From Eledone cirrhosa (Eukaryota; Mollusca; Cephalopoda; Octopoda; Eledonidae): a stretch of DNA of 64,000 bases. Below, piece by piece: positions 1 to 11,436 of this stretch; positions within the stretch are counted from its first letter, which is position 1; each line of letters begins with the position of its first letter. Made by a program: the position numbers and the translations under genes. The stretch lies in contig OZ024743.1 in NCBI GenBank assembly GCA_964016885.1, forward strand, positions 161,325,941 through 161,389,940, in the 5' to 3' direction. The notes under the pieces are model-generated. The model searched no databases. It was not told the origin of the DNA and worked only from the letters and a program-made list of their open reading frames with translations.

Positions 1-323
1 ATTTTACAGTATGCAACTGCTCACAAAACGTCTGCTGTTTCTACCCATTTGGAAGTGGAAAATATGTGTAGCAATACACAATCTGATCCTTTAGTCTCTT
101 GTCTAAACTATCTTTTCAACATGCTGTGACTCTACACAGCAGTGAAACTTAAAGTTCTATTTAAGGTGTAACAGAATTAGTTAAATGATTTAAACTTTGA
201 TCTAGGATCCTCACCTAGATTTTTGTTAACAGTGGGAACAACCTGCATGTTTTTACTCAAACCGAACTGCACTAATCAACTGGTAGTTAAAGCGAGTGAA
301 AGATTTCTGCATTCTTTTAAGGA
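1..323. other. Unassigned AT-rich sequence before the first PLE remnant
   Basis: I see no feature here. By analogy with longer PLE proteins it could hold a decayed N-terminal part of the adjacent element, but no coding similarity is legible. Confidence 0.4.
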
Positions 324-1675
324 ATGATTTTTCACCTCCCAAACCCTGCTAAAATGAAGTTAGGTCTTCTTAGTAAGGATATACTCAGGAAAATTAATAT
401 AGCCATTATGAAACAGTCCAACCTTAATCAGTGGGATAATAGTCAAACCGTTATAGATTGGTTTAATGTCCTCAAACACACTAAGAAAGCTAGGTTTACA
501 CAATTTGACATTATTGACTTCTACCACTTGATGTCCAGGACCTTATTTGATAAGGCCCTTGATTTCACTACTAAATTTACTAACATAATGATTTGGACAG
601 ATTAGTCATATCCCACTACAGGGAAACCCTCCTCTTTAGCAATGGCGACTCATGGATAAAAGATCCACTAACAATGACCTATTCGATGTACCAATGGGGG
701 CATTTTGACAGCGCCGATGTATGCGAAATGGTGGGCCTATTTATTCTAGACTCTATGCAGAATAAATTCCCTGATTTACATATGGGCCGATATCATGATA
801 ACGGTCTGGCACTCTCCAGCCATAAAAGTGGTCATGACCTGGACACTTTTAGGATAAACTTAATCACTACCTTCAACAGCTTAGGTTTAAAAATTATGAT
901 AGCAACCAACCTTACTGATGTTAACTTCCTAGACGTTAACTTAGACCTGCAGACACACACACATAGACCATTCCACAAACCCATTGAGAAACTACAGTAC
1001 ATTCATAAGGACTCAAGCCACCCCCTATAGTTTTTAAAAACCTCATTAACAACATTAGTACGAGGGTTTCCAACCTCTCCTACAGCAAAGCCATCTTTGA
1101 TAGAGCAGCACTAAGTAGCAGCGGCTTCTCTGAAAAAATCACATACTCTCCAGATCTCAGTAAGAAAAAACCATCTAGTAAGAAAAAACCTAGACATAAA
1201 CATGTCATATGGTATGCCTTTTACACTGAATGTGAAAACTAATGTAGATAAAAAAATTCCTTGCTCTCAGAGATCTCCATTTCCCCGTTGGCCATAAATA
1301 CGGAAAGTTATTTAATTGCCATACAGTAAAAATAGGATACTTTTTCACTAACAATGTTAAATCCTTCATCACTGGCAAATGCAAAAGCCCTCCACTATAC
1401 AGATGCTCATGTAAAAGACCAGAAACATGCCCACTAGACCAACAGTGCAACACTAGCGGTGATATACCAAGCAGAGTTTACCTCCACCAAACTGAAGCCT
1501 GGACCTATGTCAGTATGTCCGAGAACCAGTTTAAAAACCGGTACCTGAATCCTGAAACAACCTTCAGATATCCCGACAAAAAACATGCCACTCAGCTCGC
1601 AAATCACATATGGAGCCTTAAGAATAACGACACATCCTTTTCCATCAAATGGACGATATTAGAATGATTTACCTG
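324..1675 (+). pseudogene. Penelope-like element: reverse transcriptase plus GIY-YIG endonuclease remnant
   Basis: Decayed retrotransposon polyprotein. The first open stretch (324-605) carries an RT motif A-like run (QFDIIDFYHLMS). It overlaps a second frame (593-1030) holding a motif C-like box written YHDNGLAL, where the family normally has YxDD, followed by the palm and thumb text VNFLDVNLDLQT and FHKPIEKLQYIHKDS. After 1030 the reading frame is broken, but the text continues (NLINNISTRVSNLSYSKAIF, then SMSENQFKNRYL near 1510-1550 and KKHATQLANHIWSLKNNDTS near 1580-1640), which resembles the GIY-YIG nuclease of Penelope-like retroelements. The family assignment rests on recalled RT and GIY-YIG patterns. 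The copy cannot be active: it has frameshifts, stops and a substituted catalytic aspartate. Confidence 0.75.
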
Positions 1676-2189
1676 AAGGGGTCGAAATTTTGTCGCCTTT
1701 GTAATTCTGGAAAATAGTATAGACTCTCACAATTAGCTTCAGATAAACACTGCCTCAATGCGCAGCTTGATTGCTTTGGCAGCTGTCTTCATGAGAAGAA
1801 GTATATTTTTAGTAAATGTCTTAGACCTGATTAACAGGTCTAGAAGTATACTTTGATTTACTGACTATTTTGTATATCAATGAAATTGGATTCTTTGAGT
1901 CAGGTAGAAAAAATTATTTTTCTTCTATTTTTATTCAATTTTGACTGTGGTGTCTCAAGAGCTACCTCCCGCGATCTTACCTTCTAATTTTAAAAAGACC
2001 CTTTTTTCTAACTAATTTCTAAATTTCCTGCCTTTGCTTAAACTCTTATATATTTCTAAAAGGAAAGCACAATCAACCCCGGGCAGCCATCCTTATTTTT
2101 CTTTTTCTTATGACAAGCTTAATGAGTTGAGGTCCAGAACCCAACGATACTTAATTACCTGTTTATGTCAGAGTTATAATTATTTATAT
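1676..2189. other. Unassigned stretch with a short hairpin, 3' of the PLE
   Basis: No coding similarity seen. Around 1823-1843 the sequence TAGACCTG, a short spacer, then CAGGTCTA forms an 8-bp stem. The stretch may be the untranslated 3' part of the PLE next to it, but nothing proves this. Confidence 0.35.
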
Positions 2190-3590
2190 AACGTCCACAT
2201 TTCACGCTAGCATGGGTTTGACGGCTTTGTCCCATTTAGAGGCAATTTGGGTTGGTTGACTTTGTCTCACTCATATAGGACTGTTTCTGGCTGGTTTTAT
2301 GCGGCCTAATGCCCTTTCTAACGCCAACCATATTGACAGTGTGTGTTGGGTGCTTTTTGCTGTGTCTCCTACATGACCACTTTACAGTGTGGGCTTGGTG
2401 CTTTTTGTCATGATACCTACACGACCACTTTACAGTGTGGGCTGGGAACCTTTTGCTATGTCACCATCACGACCACTTTACAGTGTGGGCCGGGGCTTCA
2501 CTGGGTGCATTTACTTTGGCCTGTCCTCATGGGGATGTGTGGGAGGGTGGGTTGGGGCATAATGTATATATGCTTCAGCTTCTGTCTGTGGGAAGTCAGG
2601 TCTTTTGTATTACTGTATGTCGCCAGAGATCTCAGCCTTGTGTCATCGCCTTTCAGAGGTGCAATTGGGCAAGGTTGGCTTTTATCCCCTCATCCCAAGT
2701 TTTCCTATGTCTCTCCACTCGAAGGCTTCCATCAACTTTGAGCACTCTGCACCTTTTTATGCAGCTGTCATCCTTCATACTCATCACATGCCCATACCAA
2801 TGTAATCTCCTCTCCTGCACACAGGATTTGATTCCTCTTATGTCTAGTTTCTCTCTCAGTTTGCTTATGCTTCACTGTTCACGTATATTATTATTACACA
2901 TCCATTGGACATGCAAGCTTCATGTCTTTCCAATCTACACATCCAGGTCTAATTACCATGCAACATTGCTGTTCATATGCACGCATCATACAGTCTGCCT
3001 TTCATTTTGAGGGAAAAGCCTTTTGTAGCCAGCAGTGGTAGTAGCTCCGTGAACTTGTTTCATCCTGTTCTTACCCTGGTTTCTGTACTTTCAGAACACC
3101 CACCACTGCTGCTAATTCGGTCACCTAAGTAGCAGAAGCTGTCTACTGTTTCTACCAAGCCTTCCCAGAATATGGTAGTGCTTGTTCCCGATGCAACTGC
3201 TGCATGTAAAGCTTGTTCCCGATGCAACTGCTGCATGTTTATTCTTAACTAAAATTCCTGAGATCCAACTACATTTCTTGTGTACCTATAGTTTGCATAT
3301 GGGGCAGAGGATGGAGTTTCTACATACACCTTTCCTACATACTGAGCAAGGCCATTTCCTCAAGGGGATCTGGGTTCTGTTTTCTCTTTTACTTACTAGG
3401 ACCTTAGTCTTTGTCTGGTTGACTTTAAGACACTTTCTTTCTAGACCCAGCTTCCATGTTTGGAATTTCTACCGTAGATTCAGCTATGAGTGTAAGATCA
3501 TCCGCATACAGAAGTTCCCATGGGAAGCTGGTCTTAAACTCCTCTGTTATAGCCTGCAAAAGGACTTTATCATCTAAACTTTGTCTTTCC
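2190..3590 (-). mobile_element. 5'-truncated LINE (family A), RT to 3' tail, minus strand
   Basis: Reading from 3590 down on the minus strand gives the end of an RT domain with an intact LLYADDLTLIAES box (about 3490-3520), then a PHD-like finger (WPCSVCRKGVCRNSILCPIC near 3290-3360), then the C-terminal LINE text (REKLDIRGIKSCVQERRL and HWYGHVMSMKDDSC, about 2770-2890), then the 3' untranslated region with the recurring ACAGTGTGG blocks (2330-2500), ending near 2190 in the usual ACGTCCA/GCTAGCATGGG tail. Frames are interrupted. It faces the plus-strand copy at 3690-4706 head to head, so both 3' ends point outward. Confidence 0.8.
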
Positions 3591-3689
3591 TTATTCTAAA
3601 AATACTCCATCACTCCTGTGAGGAAAATGCATGTTGAGTTCTTGAATTGAATTACATCAATATTTTTTAAATATATATATATATGCAAA

Positions 3690-4706
3690 CTATGGGTACA
3701 TAAAAGATGTAGTGGGATCACAGGAAAGCTATCTAAGAATGAAGATTTTATATGTGACCGATGCTCAGGTGCAGTACGTAGCAAGGACCCACTGGATGCT
3801 ATCTCCTTCAACTGTCCAGATGGTTCTATAGCAATAGTAGACAAGTTCCATTTCAGCAGTGGAGGAGGGTGCTGTGAAAGTGTAGTAGCCAAAGTTAGAG
3901 CGGGATGGAAAAAGTTCAGAGAGCTAATACCGCTGTTGGCCACAAGGGGTTTTGCTCTAAAATTGAAAGGCAGATTGTATGATGGATGTATACGACCGGC
4001 GATATTACATGATAGTGAGACTTGGGCATTGTGTGCAGAAGACCTGCATAGATTAGAAAGAAATGAAGCTTGTATGCTCCGATGGATGTGTAATAGTAAT
4101 GTGTGCAAAAGGCAAAGCATAAACAAATTAAGAGAGAAACTAAGCATAAGAGGTATCAAATGTTGTGTTCTGGAGAAGAGATTACATTGGTATGGACATG
4201 TGATATGTATGACGACAGCTGAATAAAAAAGTGCAGGGCAATGAAAATTGATGGGACAAGGTGATAACAACTGACCTTGCTCACTTACACCTCTCTAAGA
4301 CAATGACACTGTATCGAGACCTTTGGTTGTACAGAAGACATGCAGTTGTACAGAAGACCCGACTGCCATTGCATACAAACCTACAGTCAGTAGGCACCTC
4401 TTAACCCAATGTACACCCCACCCCCATGCCATCCTCGCTTTCCTGTTCTGTCCACTGTGTCGATGACACAACAGTCCACACTGTAAAGTGGTTGTGTAGG
4501 AGACAATGTAAAAAGGCTCCCAGTACACACTGTAAATGAGGTTGGTGTTAGGAAGGGCATCCAGCTGTAAAAAACCTACCAGAGACACTTCCGTGCGAGC
4601 GAGACATGGTCTCCCGACCATTCCCACATCAAATGGAACAAAACTGTCTAACCCATGCTAGCATGGAAGATGGCCGTTAAACGATGATGATGATGATGAT
4701 GATGAT
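3690..4706 (+). mobile_element. 5'-truncated LINE (family A), finger to 3' tail, plus strand
   Basis: Starts inside the PHD-like finger (HKRCSGITGKLSKN, then FICDRCSGAV, about 3700-3770) and runs through the C-terminal domain (GRLYDGCIRPAILHDSETWA, then LHWYGHVICM; open frame 3936-4226) into the 3' untranslated region. It ends GTTAAACGATGATGATGATG at about 4675-4706. The GAT-repeat tail is shared by all family A copies here and probably marks the true 3' end. It lacks the endonuclease and RT catalytic core and is a dead 5'-truncated insertion. Confidence 0.85.
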
Positions 4707-4780
4707 ATGTATTAAACCCAAACTTAGAATGGAAAATAGAAAATTTGATTCAGGTACAACCTGCAAATATGGCATTATAT

Positions 4781-4968
4781 CGGTGGATTGGCAGTATCAG
4801 TAGAGGGTCGGACGCCATGCTTTCCAGCATAGTTACGTCCCTTTACGATCTGAGTTCAAATCCCGCCGAGGTTGACTTTGCCTTTCATCCTTACGGGGTC
4901 GATGAAATAAAGTACCAGTAATGCACTGGGTAATTGCTGGCCTTGTGCCTAAAGTAGAAACAATTATA
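4781..4968 (+). mobile_element. tRNA-derived SINE (octopus type), full length
   Basis: tRNA-like head (GGATTGGCAGTATCAG, A-box region), B box GAGTTCAAATCCC near 4854, body with GGGGTCGATGAAATAAAGTA, and 3' end TTGCTGGCCTTGTGCC plus AGAAACAATT. Close to the consensus of the other copies, so fairly young. Confidence 0.92.
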
Positions 4969-4989
4969 TCAATAGCAGACAGTGCCCAA

Positions 4990-5065
4990 ATCATATATAT
5001 ATGTGTATGTGTGTGTGTGTGTAATATATATATATATGTATATGTGTGTGTGTGTGTAAAATATA
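4990..5065. repeat. AT/GT microsatellite
   Basis: Alternating TATATATG and TGTGTG runs just downstream of the SINE. Confidence 0.9.
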
Positions 5066-5533
5066 TAACTGCACTGTTCATCTTGTACTTAATGCGATTG
5101 GAAGATTTCTTCATTTCTTAAAAGGATGATTGAATTTTGTCACCTCCCAAATTCCAGTGCTTCTTTTGTAGATCATGTAGTATACTTGGTCTTTGCAAGT
5201 TTGTTAATTGTGTGTGAGTAATTTGATCTCAAAGTTAAGTACCATATTCCAGGTATTAGAATCTGCCAAGCCATATTAAAATTTGAAAGTATTGAAATTG
5301 CTCAATGTCTATGGTTCAATACTAACTAACTGATGACCCAAATCTCTGGGGTTTTTTAGTCACCAATCAGCCATGCTAACACCTGTGACCTACTAAAATT
5401 TAAGCCTGAATGAAATTTTGAGAATTTGACTAATGTCCTCTATAGCTAAGGTCATATGAATAAAATAGATAAATGACTAACTAGTCAATAAATATATTTA
5501 TGTAAATACCTGTTTTTATTCTTTATTAATTAC
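5066..5533. other. Unassigned AT-rich stretch
   Basis: No feature recognised. Confidence 0.4.
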
Positions 5534-5958
5534 CCCTTTAGATTCACATTACTCTATATTTACTATTGTAGTATTTTCATGGTAAAGGCTTTTGTCTCAT
5601 AATTATCCCACTTAATATCAAATATATGAGATGTTGATATTATTTATTTTGAGAAAGGGCGGTGGATTGGCAGTATCGGTAGAGGGTCGGACGCTATGCT
5701 TTCCAGCATAGTTACATCCCTTTACGATCTGAGTTCAAATCCCGCCGAGGTTGACTTTGCCTTTCATCCTTACGGGGTCGATAAAATAAAGTACCAGTAA
5801 TGTACTGGATAATTGCTGGCCTTGTGCCTAAAGTAGAAACAATTATTTATTTTGAGAACAATACCTTAACATCAGTATGCATGGCCAGTTACAGCCAGTT
5901 TGAACAGAAAGAAGTGAGAGAATTCTGGCCGGATATGGCCGGTTTAAATACTAAAGGG
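5534..5958 (+). mobile_element. piggyBac-like MITE (TTAA type) carrying a nested SINE
   Basis: Left terminus CCCTTTAG after TTAC and right terminus CTAAAGGG before TTAA give terminal inverted repeats next to a slightly mutated TTAA target duplication, the piggyBac hallmark. The body contains GGCCGGATATGGCCGG near the right end. It encodes no transposase, so it is non-autonomous. A 219-bp sister copy without the SINE lies at 35425-35643 with clean TTAA on both sides. The size difference, about 206 bp, equals a SINE plus its target duplication. Confidence 0.82.
5657..5848 (+). mobile_element. tRNA-derived SINE nested in the MITE, with target duplication
   Basis: Full-length SINE. The 17-mer ATTATTTATTTTGAGAA occurs at 5639-5655 and again at 5842-5858, a target-site duplication overlapping the SINE end. 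The homologous MITE at 35.5 kb has one copy of the core (TATTTATTTTGAGAA), so the empty site is visible in the same window. Confidence 0.93.
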
Positions 5959-5962
5959 TTAA

Positions 5963-6615
5963 TTAGAAATATCAAAAGCGATAAAATTGTCTTAACAATG
6001 ATATTATAATAAGAGATATGAAATATTGAAAAGGTTAAGAATGGCTCAGGTTCAAAAGATTATATCCCCCATTCACCAGTAAATTTTTCAAGTCTCTATT
6101 ATCTGATAAGTGACTTCCTTAAAGGGTGGGAAATACTAAGTAGCTAACAAACAATTATTATCAAATTGAAGAGAAGTGAATATGAGATTTAATTTTCAAT
6201 ATAATCTACAACCTTTCTGGGTTGGTGATAATGTTGAAAATGCTGCTACTCTAAATCTGTATGTAATGATAAATAGGTAAATTAACACGACCAAGTACAT
6301 GTCTACATTTCAGGTAGGAAGATTAGACTGCGGTAGATAACTTTCTACATTTGCATTTTTTGTAATTTAAAATATCTCCCTGTAGTGAGAGCACAAACTG
6401 AATTGTTGGACATAGCAGAAAGATCATCATTAATGCATAGAAGGAAGAGTGTGCTGGGCAACCTCCACCCTCTACTCTGAGGCATACCAGAATTAATAGA
6501 TGGTTGGGCAGAGAGAAGACTAGCAATACATACTGCAATAGTATGATGTGATAGGAAACTACCAATCTAAGAGACAGATGAAGCCCACTGTTAGTTGTAT
6601 GACTTTTATAGAATA
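5963..6615. other. Unassigned AT-rich stretch
   Basis: No feature recognised between the MITE and the Helitron 3' end. Confidence 0.4.
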
Positions 6616-7025
6616 CTAGCATTGCCTGGGTTACTGCTGTTCTTATTCAGAATCGTAAACAATAAATATGATAATATATTTTTTTCCCATAATTATTTCA
6701 AAATATCTATATTTTATAATAGAATTTAGAAATGAAAATCTGTCAATCTTGAAGCACCTCAGGGTAAACAATATTCATTGTGTAATTTTTTTGTTAGTGT
6801 GCAAATGAGTAAATTGTTGCTCCTTCCAACTCGTGAGCAACCAACATAGAGTTGACCGTGGGAGAAACATGTAGTAGAGAGATCAAGTCCAACTGCCATG
6901 AGGGATTGACCCTGAGATTTGTTAATTGAAATAACAAAACTTAGTTTGACTGGAAACTGAAGCCTCTTAAATTCAAATGGAACATCTGTGGGTATGAGAG
7001 GAATTTTTGGAATAAAGACATTTTT
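6616..7025 (-). mobile_element. Helitron 3' end remnant
   Basis: Minus-strand Helitron tail: the helicase C-terminus (6759-7025) is followed about 140 bp downstream by a CTAG terminus at 6616-6619, with host T next to it. The pre-terminal text AACCCAGGCAATG looks like a decayed GC hairpin. The same order (helicase end, then CTAG|T) is seen in the second copy at 12.8-13.5 kb. Confidence 0.68.
6759..7025 (-). pseudogene. Helitron Pif1-type helicase C-terminus, 88-codon open remnant
   Basis: Open from a stop at 7026-7028 to a stop at 6759-6761. The translation includes VFIPKIPLIPTDVPFEFKRL, SFVISINKSQGQSL and FSHGQLYVGCSRVG, which match the last conserved motifs of Pif1-like helicases in Helitron RepHel proteins. 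An in-frame ATG occurs only inside (MAVGLDL), so this is a fragment. The rolling-circle Rep domain and upstream helicase motifs are absent. Confidence 0.85.
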
Positions 7026-7139
7026 TCAAATATTGTAAACAAATAAGTATCAACATCCAAAAGAAATATATATTAATTATTATTTTTGTATGCAGTGGAA
7101 ATTAACCAAATATAAGCAAATGTATTAACTGCTAATTTA

Positions 7140-7540
7140 ATGAACAGACACACGTACACTCATACAAACATACACTTATAAAAAACACACAGATATACAT
7201 TCATACAAACACACACAGATTTTCACCCAAGAATAGACACACATACACTCACACAAACATACACCTATAAAAACACACACACACACATATCCATTCATAC
7301 AAACATGCACAATTTCACCCCCACCTCAGCGTTTGTTATGTCAATCCTCACAGAAATGTATGTATACTCACACACATACAATATCACATACACGCACACA
7401 CATATACTTGTCAGTCATCACATGTGTAGATATGTGTGTGTGTTTTATTATTTGTGTATCTGATTAAATATTTATAATATAAGGCCTACTGTATGTAACA
7501 AATGCATAAACTCACTAACACATACACACTCATATACAAA
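7140..7540. repeat. CA-rich imperfect microsatellite
   Basis: Repeated ACACACA, TCATACAAACA and ACACATACA words over about 400 bp; degenerate, with no coding content. Confidence 0.75.
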
Positions 7541-7798
7541 ATGTGATATCGTTGGCGTTGTGGTCACAGTATAGTTGACTATAGAAAAATTATTTTCGAT
7601 AAAATGTTATATTGTTTTAATCCAAATGAAAATAAAAATTGCATGTTGTTAATCTCAGGGTCTAATACTATTTATTACCTTGTAAAATTTGATTTGATTT
7701 GGTCAAGCCATTTGAGAATGCATAAGGAAACAGACAGAGAGACAAAAAATGTTATATATATATATATAGATAGATGGTCTTCATTATATATCACATAT

Positions 7799-7986
7799 GG
7801 TGGATTGGCAGTATCAGTAGAGGGTCGGACGCCATGCTTTGACGCATAGAGTTACGGCCCTTGCCATTCTGAGTTCAAATCCTGCCGAGGTTAACTTTGC
7901 CTTTCATCCTTACAGGGTCGATAAAATAAAGTACCAGTAATGTACTGGGTAATTGCTGGCCCTGTGCCAAAAGTAGAAACAATTAT
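7799..7986 (+). mobile_element. tRNA-derived SINE with 16-bp target duplication
   Basis: Full-length SINE flanked by ATTATATATCACATAT at 7783-7798 and 7982-7997. The target lies in an AT-rich run just after a TA repeat. Confidence 0.93.
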
Positions 7987-7999
7987 ATATCACATATAA

Positions 8000-9380
8000 A
8001 TGTTGGTAACTGTGAATGTGTGGTTAAAACAAAAGGTCATCAGAGTACTGAGAAAATGATGATTTTAGCTGTATTTTGTTCATATATATATGTAGAGTGT
8101 GTATGAAGTTAGTGAATGTAAATATACAAATGTAAATATACAAATAGAGAACAGTGAAAAATAAAAAAAGAAAGCTTGCTTTGCTATTCAATTTAATATA
8201 GTGCGTTAATATTTTATCTCACTTATTAAAAACATATACAGGAAAATAAAACCAGTTTAAAATTTAATAAACAAACTAAATATCTGATTTCTTGATTTCT
8301 TTTCCAACTGTAAATATGTGAGTATATTGTTAGAGATGAACTTTTATTCGTCTGTTCACATAGACAGATGCTCAATGAATTTAGCTTACATATATTAAGA
8401 TGTATATAAATAGTGTTGCCAACCAGTATCATGCAGAAGAAACTTGAGATTGGTACTTTTATAAATGAACCAAATTTTTCTTTTCATGTTTACAGTGTCA
8501 GATTACAATATTGTAGCTTTTAGATGAAAACGATTTACATTCTTTATTATTTCTCACCAAAAAACATAACATCGAACAATACTAACTCTATTAATACATA
8601 TTCGCTGGAGTTTCTTATTGCAGTATGTGTCTGTGGGTATTTTCAAGTTAAAAATAAAATCTATTTTCTGTTTTGTTTACCATTGTTCTAAGATCTGGAC
8701 TAAACTCACATGTAACATATATCTTTATATGTTTTTTTATTATAATTAAATGTCTTTGCAAAAAGCTTTTCTTGTGGCTTTCTCATTGTTTGGTATTCTC
8801 AGCATGTGTTGTAGCCACATTTTTACCAGATTCTATGTGATATCTTTCTGTATCTGATGCTATTACCCAGAGCCAGCTCCAGACTGATTCAGTGTCAGTG
8901 TGTTGCCTCCTCATCATTTCAAATATTATTTGACAAGCTGGTATAAAACAGTTAATTAGTTTTGCAACTGTTATCTCAGCTAATACTAGTTTTAGTCACC
9001 TCTTAAGTAGCAACTGTTCTAAAATCTATTGGAAACTGCTACCCCTCACCAAAACATTTGAGGTCTCTGTTTTTGTTCATCTTGCTGGTTTAATTGAGTG
9101 TACCCCAGAAACTATTGATGCTAAAAGGTCCTAATTTTTATCAAAATTACTAAGCAATAAATGAAAATTGTAACTTATTTGAATATTTACTGTTTGGTCC
9201 ATGAGCTATATGAAAACTAAAATCAGCTACATGGCTGGTAAAATACAAACAATACCATAAATACAAAAATAGGTAATTAGTTACACATAAAATAGAATGC
9301 AATATAAATACATTCAAAAACTGATAGGTACATACTCAAAAGAATTTCTTTCAAATATTTGTGACTAGAATAGTTAGTGT
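8000..9380. other. Unassigned AT-rich stretch
   Basis: About 1.4 kb without a recognisable element or reading frame of substance. Confidence 0.4.
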
Positions 9381-9563
9381 AATTGGATATGTCATCATCA
9401 CTTCAAGTCCATTTTTACATGCTTTGCATGGGTTGGGCAGGTTTTCTCCAACACAGCATTGTGCCAGTTGTCACATTTCTTTGTCATCTCTTTCAACCTC
9501 TGTTAGATAATGTTCTTTTATCTTTACACCAATTTGGCAACATAATCTCAAATTCACAATTTT

Positions 9564-9594
9564 GATTGACTCCAGTATTTTACTGGAGTCAATC
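9564..9594. repeat. Perfect hairpin, 14-bp stem and 3-nt loop
   Basis: GATTGACTCCAGTA, loop TTT, TACTGGAGTCAATC. The arm resembles the TACTGG/GTCAAT words of old SINE bodies, so it may derive from a folded SINE end. No terminator-like T run follows. Confidence 0.85.
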
Positions 9595-9768
9595 TTCTTC
9601 CACTGGAAGGATGTAGAGCAAAATTAACTGTTCCCACAAAGTCAGATCATAAAGGGTTGTAACTAATTATCATAAGGCATTTTGTTTGCAACTTTACTTT
9701 CTCTGCTATCCACCACCATATTGACAATAACAAATAACAATATGAATACACATACACACATAATATAT

Positions 9769-9892
9769 TCTTTTATATATATACATTTCTTTTATATATA
9801 TTTCTTTTATATACATTTCTTTTATATATATACATTTCTTTTATATATATTTCTTTTATATACATTTCTTTTATATATATACATTTACTCAT
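9769..9892. repeat. AT-rich minisatellite with a compound unit
   Basis: Variants of TTTCTTTTATATATATACA, a shorter unit without ACA, and TTTCTTTTATATACA alternate in a fixed order, giving a compound period of roughly 53 bp repeated about twice. It directly precedes the LINE 3' end at 9897. Confidence 0.8.
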
Positions 9893-9896
9893 ACAT

Positions 9897-10608
9897 GTGT
9901 AATAGTAATATACGTGAACGACAAAGCATAAACGAACTAAGGAAAAAATTAGAAATAAGAGGGATCAGATGTTGTTTACTAGAGAGAAGGCTACGTTGGT
10001 ATGGTCACGTGATGCGCATGAAGGACGATAGCTGTATAACAAAGTGCAGGGCAATAAAGATAGACGGTAGCCACGGAATAGGCAGACGCAGAAAAACTTG
10101 GGACGAGCTGATAAACTCCGACCTCACACACTTACACCTCACCAAGACAATGTCACTGGACCGAGACCTTTGGCGGTACTCAGTAATAGAGAAGACCCGC
10201 CTTACCTAAATACAAAGTAAAACCTACTACAGTCAGTAGGCATCTCTAACAAAATACACCCCCGTCCCACCCACCCCACCCCATCCACACCGCCCCCTTC
10301 TATGTAAAGTTATGTTGGTGCCACACCATCCAGGCCGAAACAAATGAGATCGTGTAGGTGTCACGACAAAAAAACACACAGTCCACGCTGTAATGTGGCC
10401 GTGTAGGCAACACGGTAAAAACCTCCCAGACCCACACTGTAAATGTGGTTGGTGTTAGGAAGGGCATCCAACTGTAGAAAACCTGCCAGACAGTCCTATG
10501 CGAGCAAGACAATCACTCTTGCCTCAAGTGGGAAAACCCCCGTCCAAACCCATGCAAGTGTGGAACACGGACGTTAAACGTTGATGATGATGATGATGAT
10601 GATGATAA
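9897..10608 (+). mobile_element. LINE family A 3' end with C-terminal domain and GAT tail
   Basis: An open frame to 10209 reads CNSNIRERQSINELRKKL, then RLRWYGHVMRMKDDS and RKTWDELINSDLTHLHL, the C-terminal domain of the family A polyprotein. The 3' untranslated region (10210-10570) carries the paired ACACTGTAA blocks, and the element ends GTTAAACGTTGATGATGATG at about 10572-10608. It is strongly 5' truncated: the frame starts at the same CNSNIRERQS point reached inside the fuller copy at about 17010. Confidence 0.88.
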
Positions 10609-10812
10609 CTATCTACTACTAGTTATTATAACTGCTGTAGTATCACTGACTGGACAAACCACCACCATTACTACTATTTCTATTTTTTCTTCATACTTTT
10701 TTATTTTTTTATTTTTCTATCCGGTTTCTTCCATTCATTAATTTAAATTTAAAAATTTATTTTTATATTTATGAACTGCTGTTGCTCACGCTGTCTCTAT
10801 CTCTCTCCTTCC

Positions 10813-10815
<3 letters not shown>

Positions 10816-10879
<64 letters not shown>
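10816..10879. repeat. (TC)n microsatellite
   Basis: About 60 bp of uninterrupted CT dinucleotides. Confidence 0.97.
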
Positions 10880-10881
<2 letters not shown>

Positions 10882-11436
10882 CATACCACTATTTTCTCTA
10901 TAATATCTTTCTTAACTACATTGTCTCCATTAGTTTTAATTAAATTTAATTTAAAAAGAAAGACCCTTTCAATTAAACACTGACCAACAACACTAAACTG
11001 ATATGATCTGGAACTAGAGCCTATAAATCTGACATGGTGTGTTAGATTACATTTTAGAAAAGAAAAGTAGTAATCAAATAAATAACAAACAACAACAACA
11101 CAAAAAAATAATAATATTTGTTCTGTTGTGTCTAATTACCATGTTTTAATTAATAATTATTCTGAAATTTGTATTCAGATTTGAAATTAAGTTTTTTTTT
11201 TTAAAGTCAATAATGTTAAGACATTGGAATCAACTTGTGATATTTTGGTGGGTTGGAGTTTCTTTCCAGGCATTATTTGGAAAATGGTGATTTTAGGATC
11301 CAAACTACAACTAAAGTTATATAAACCTTGTAGATAGGCTCTTATCTCTCTTTTAAAGTTCATATCTAATTTTTGTTGCATCCAAAGTATAGCTGACTTT
11401 GTGTATCTAGATACGTCTATTGTGTAGCTGCAGGTG
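10880..11436. other. Unassigned AT-rich stretch
   Basis: No feature recognised. Confidence 0.4.

Noticed and set aside
2343..3010. Plus-strand frames of 132 and 191 codons
   Set aside because: They are the antisense of the minus-strand LINE 3' untranslated region and C-terminal domain.
3596..4270. 224-codon minus-strand frame
   Set aside because: Antisense of the plus-strand LINE copy; the sense strand gives the recognised finger and C-terminal text.
4781..4860. tRNA gene calls at the SINE heads
   Set aside because: A and B boxes are present, but no cloverleaf, anticodon arm or acceptor pairing can be drawn, and the same head recurs as part of a SINE body in over twenty copies.
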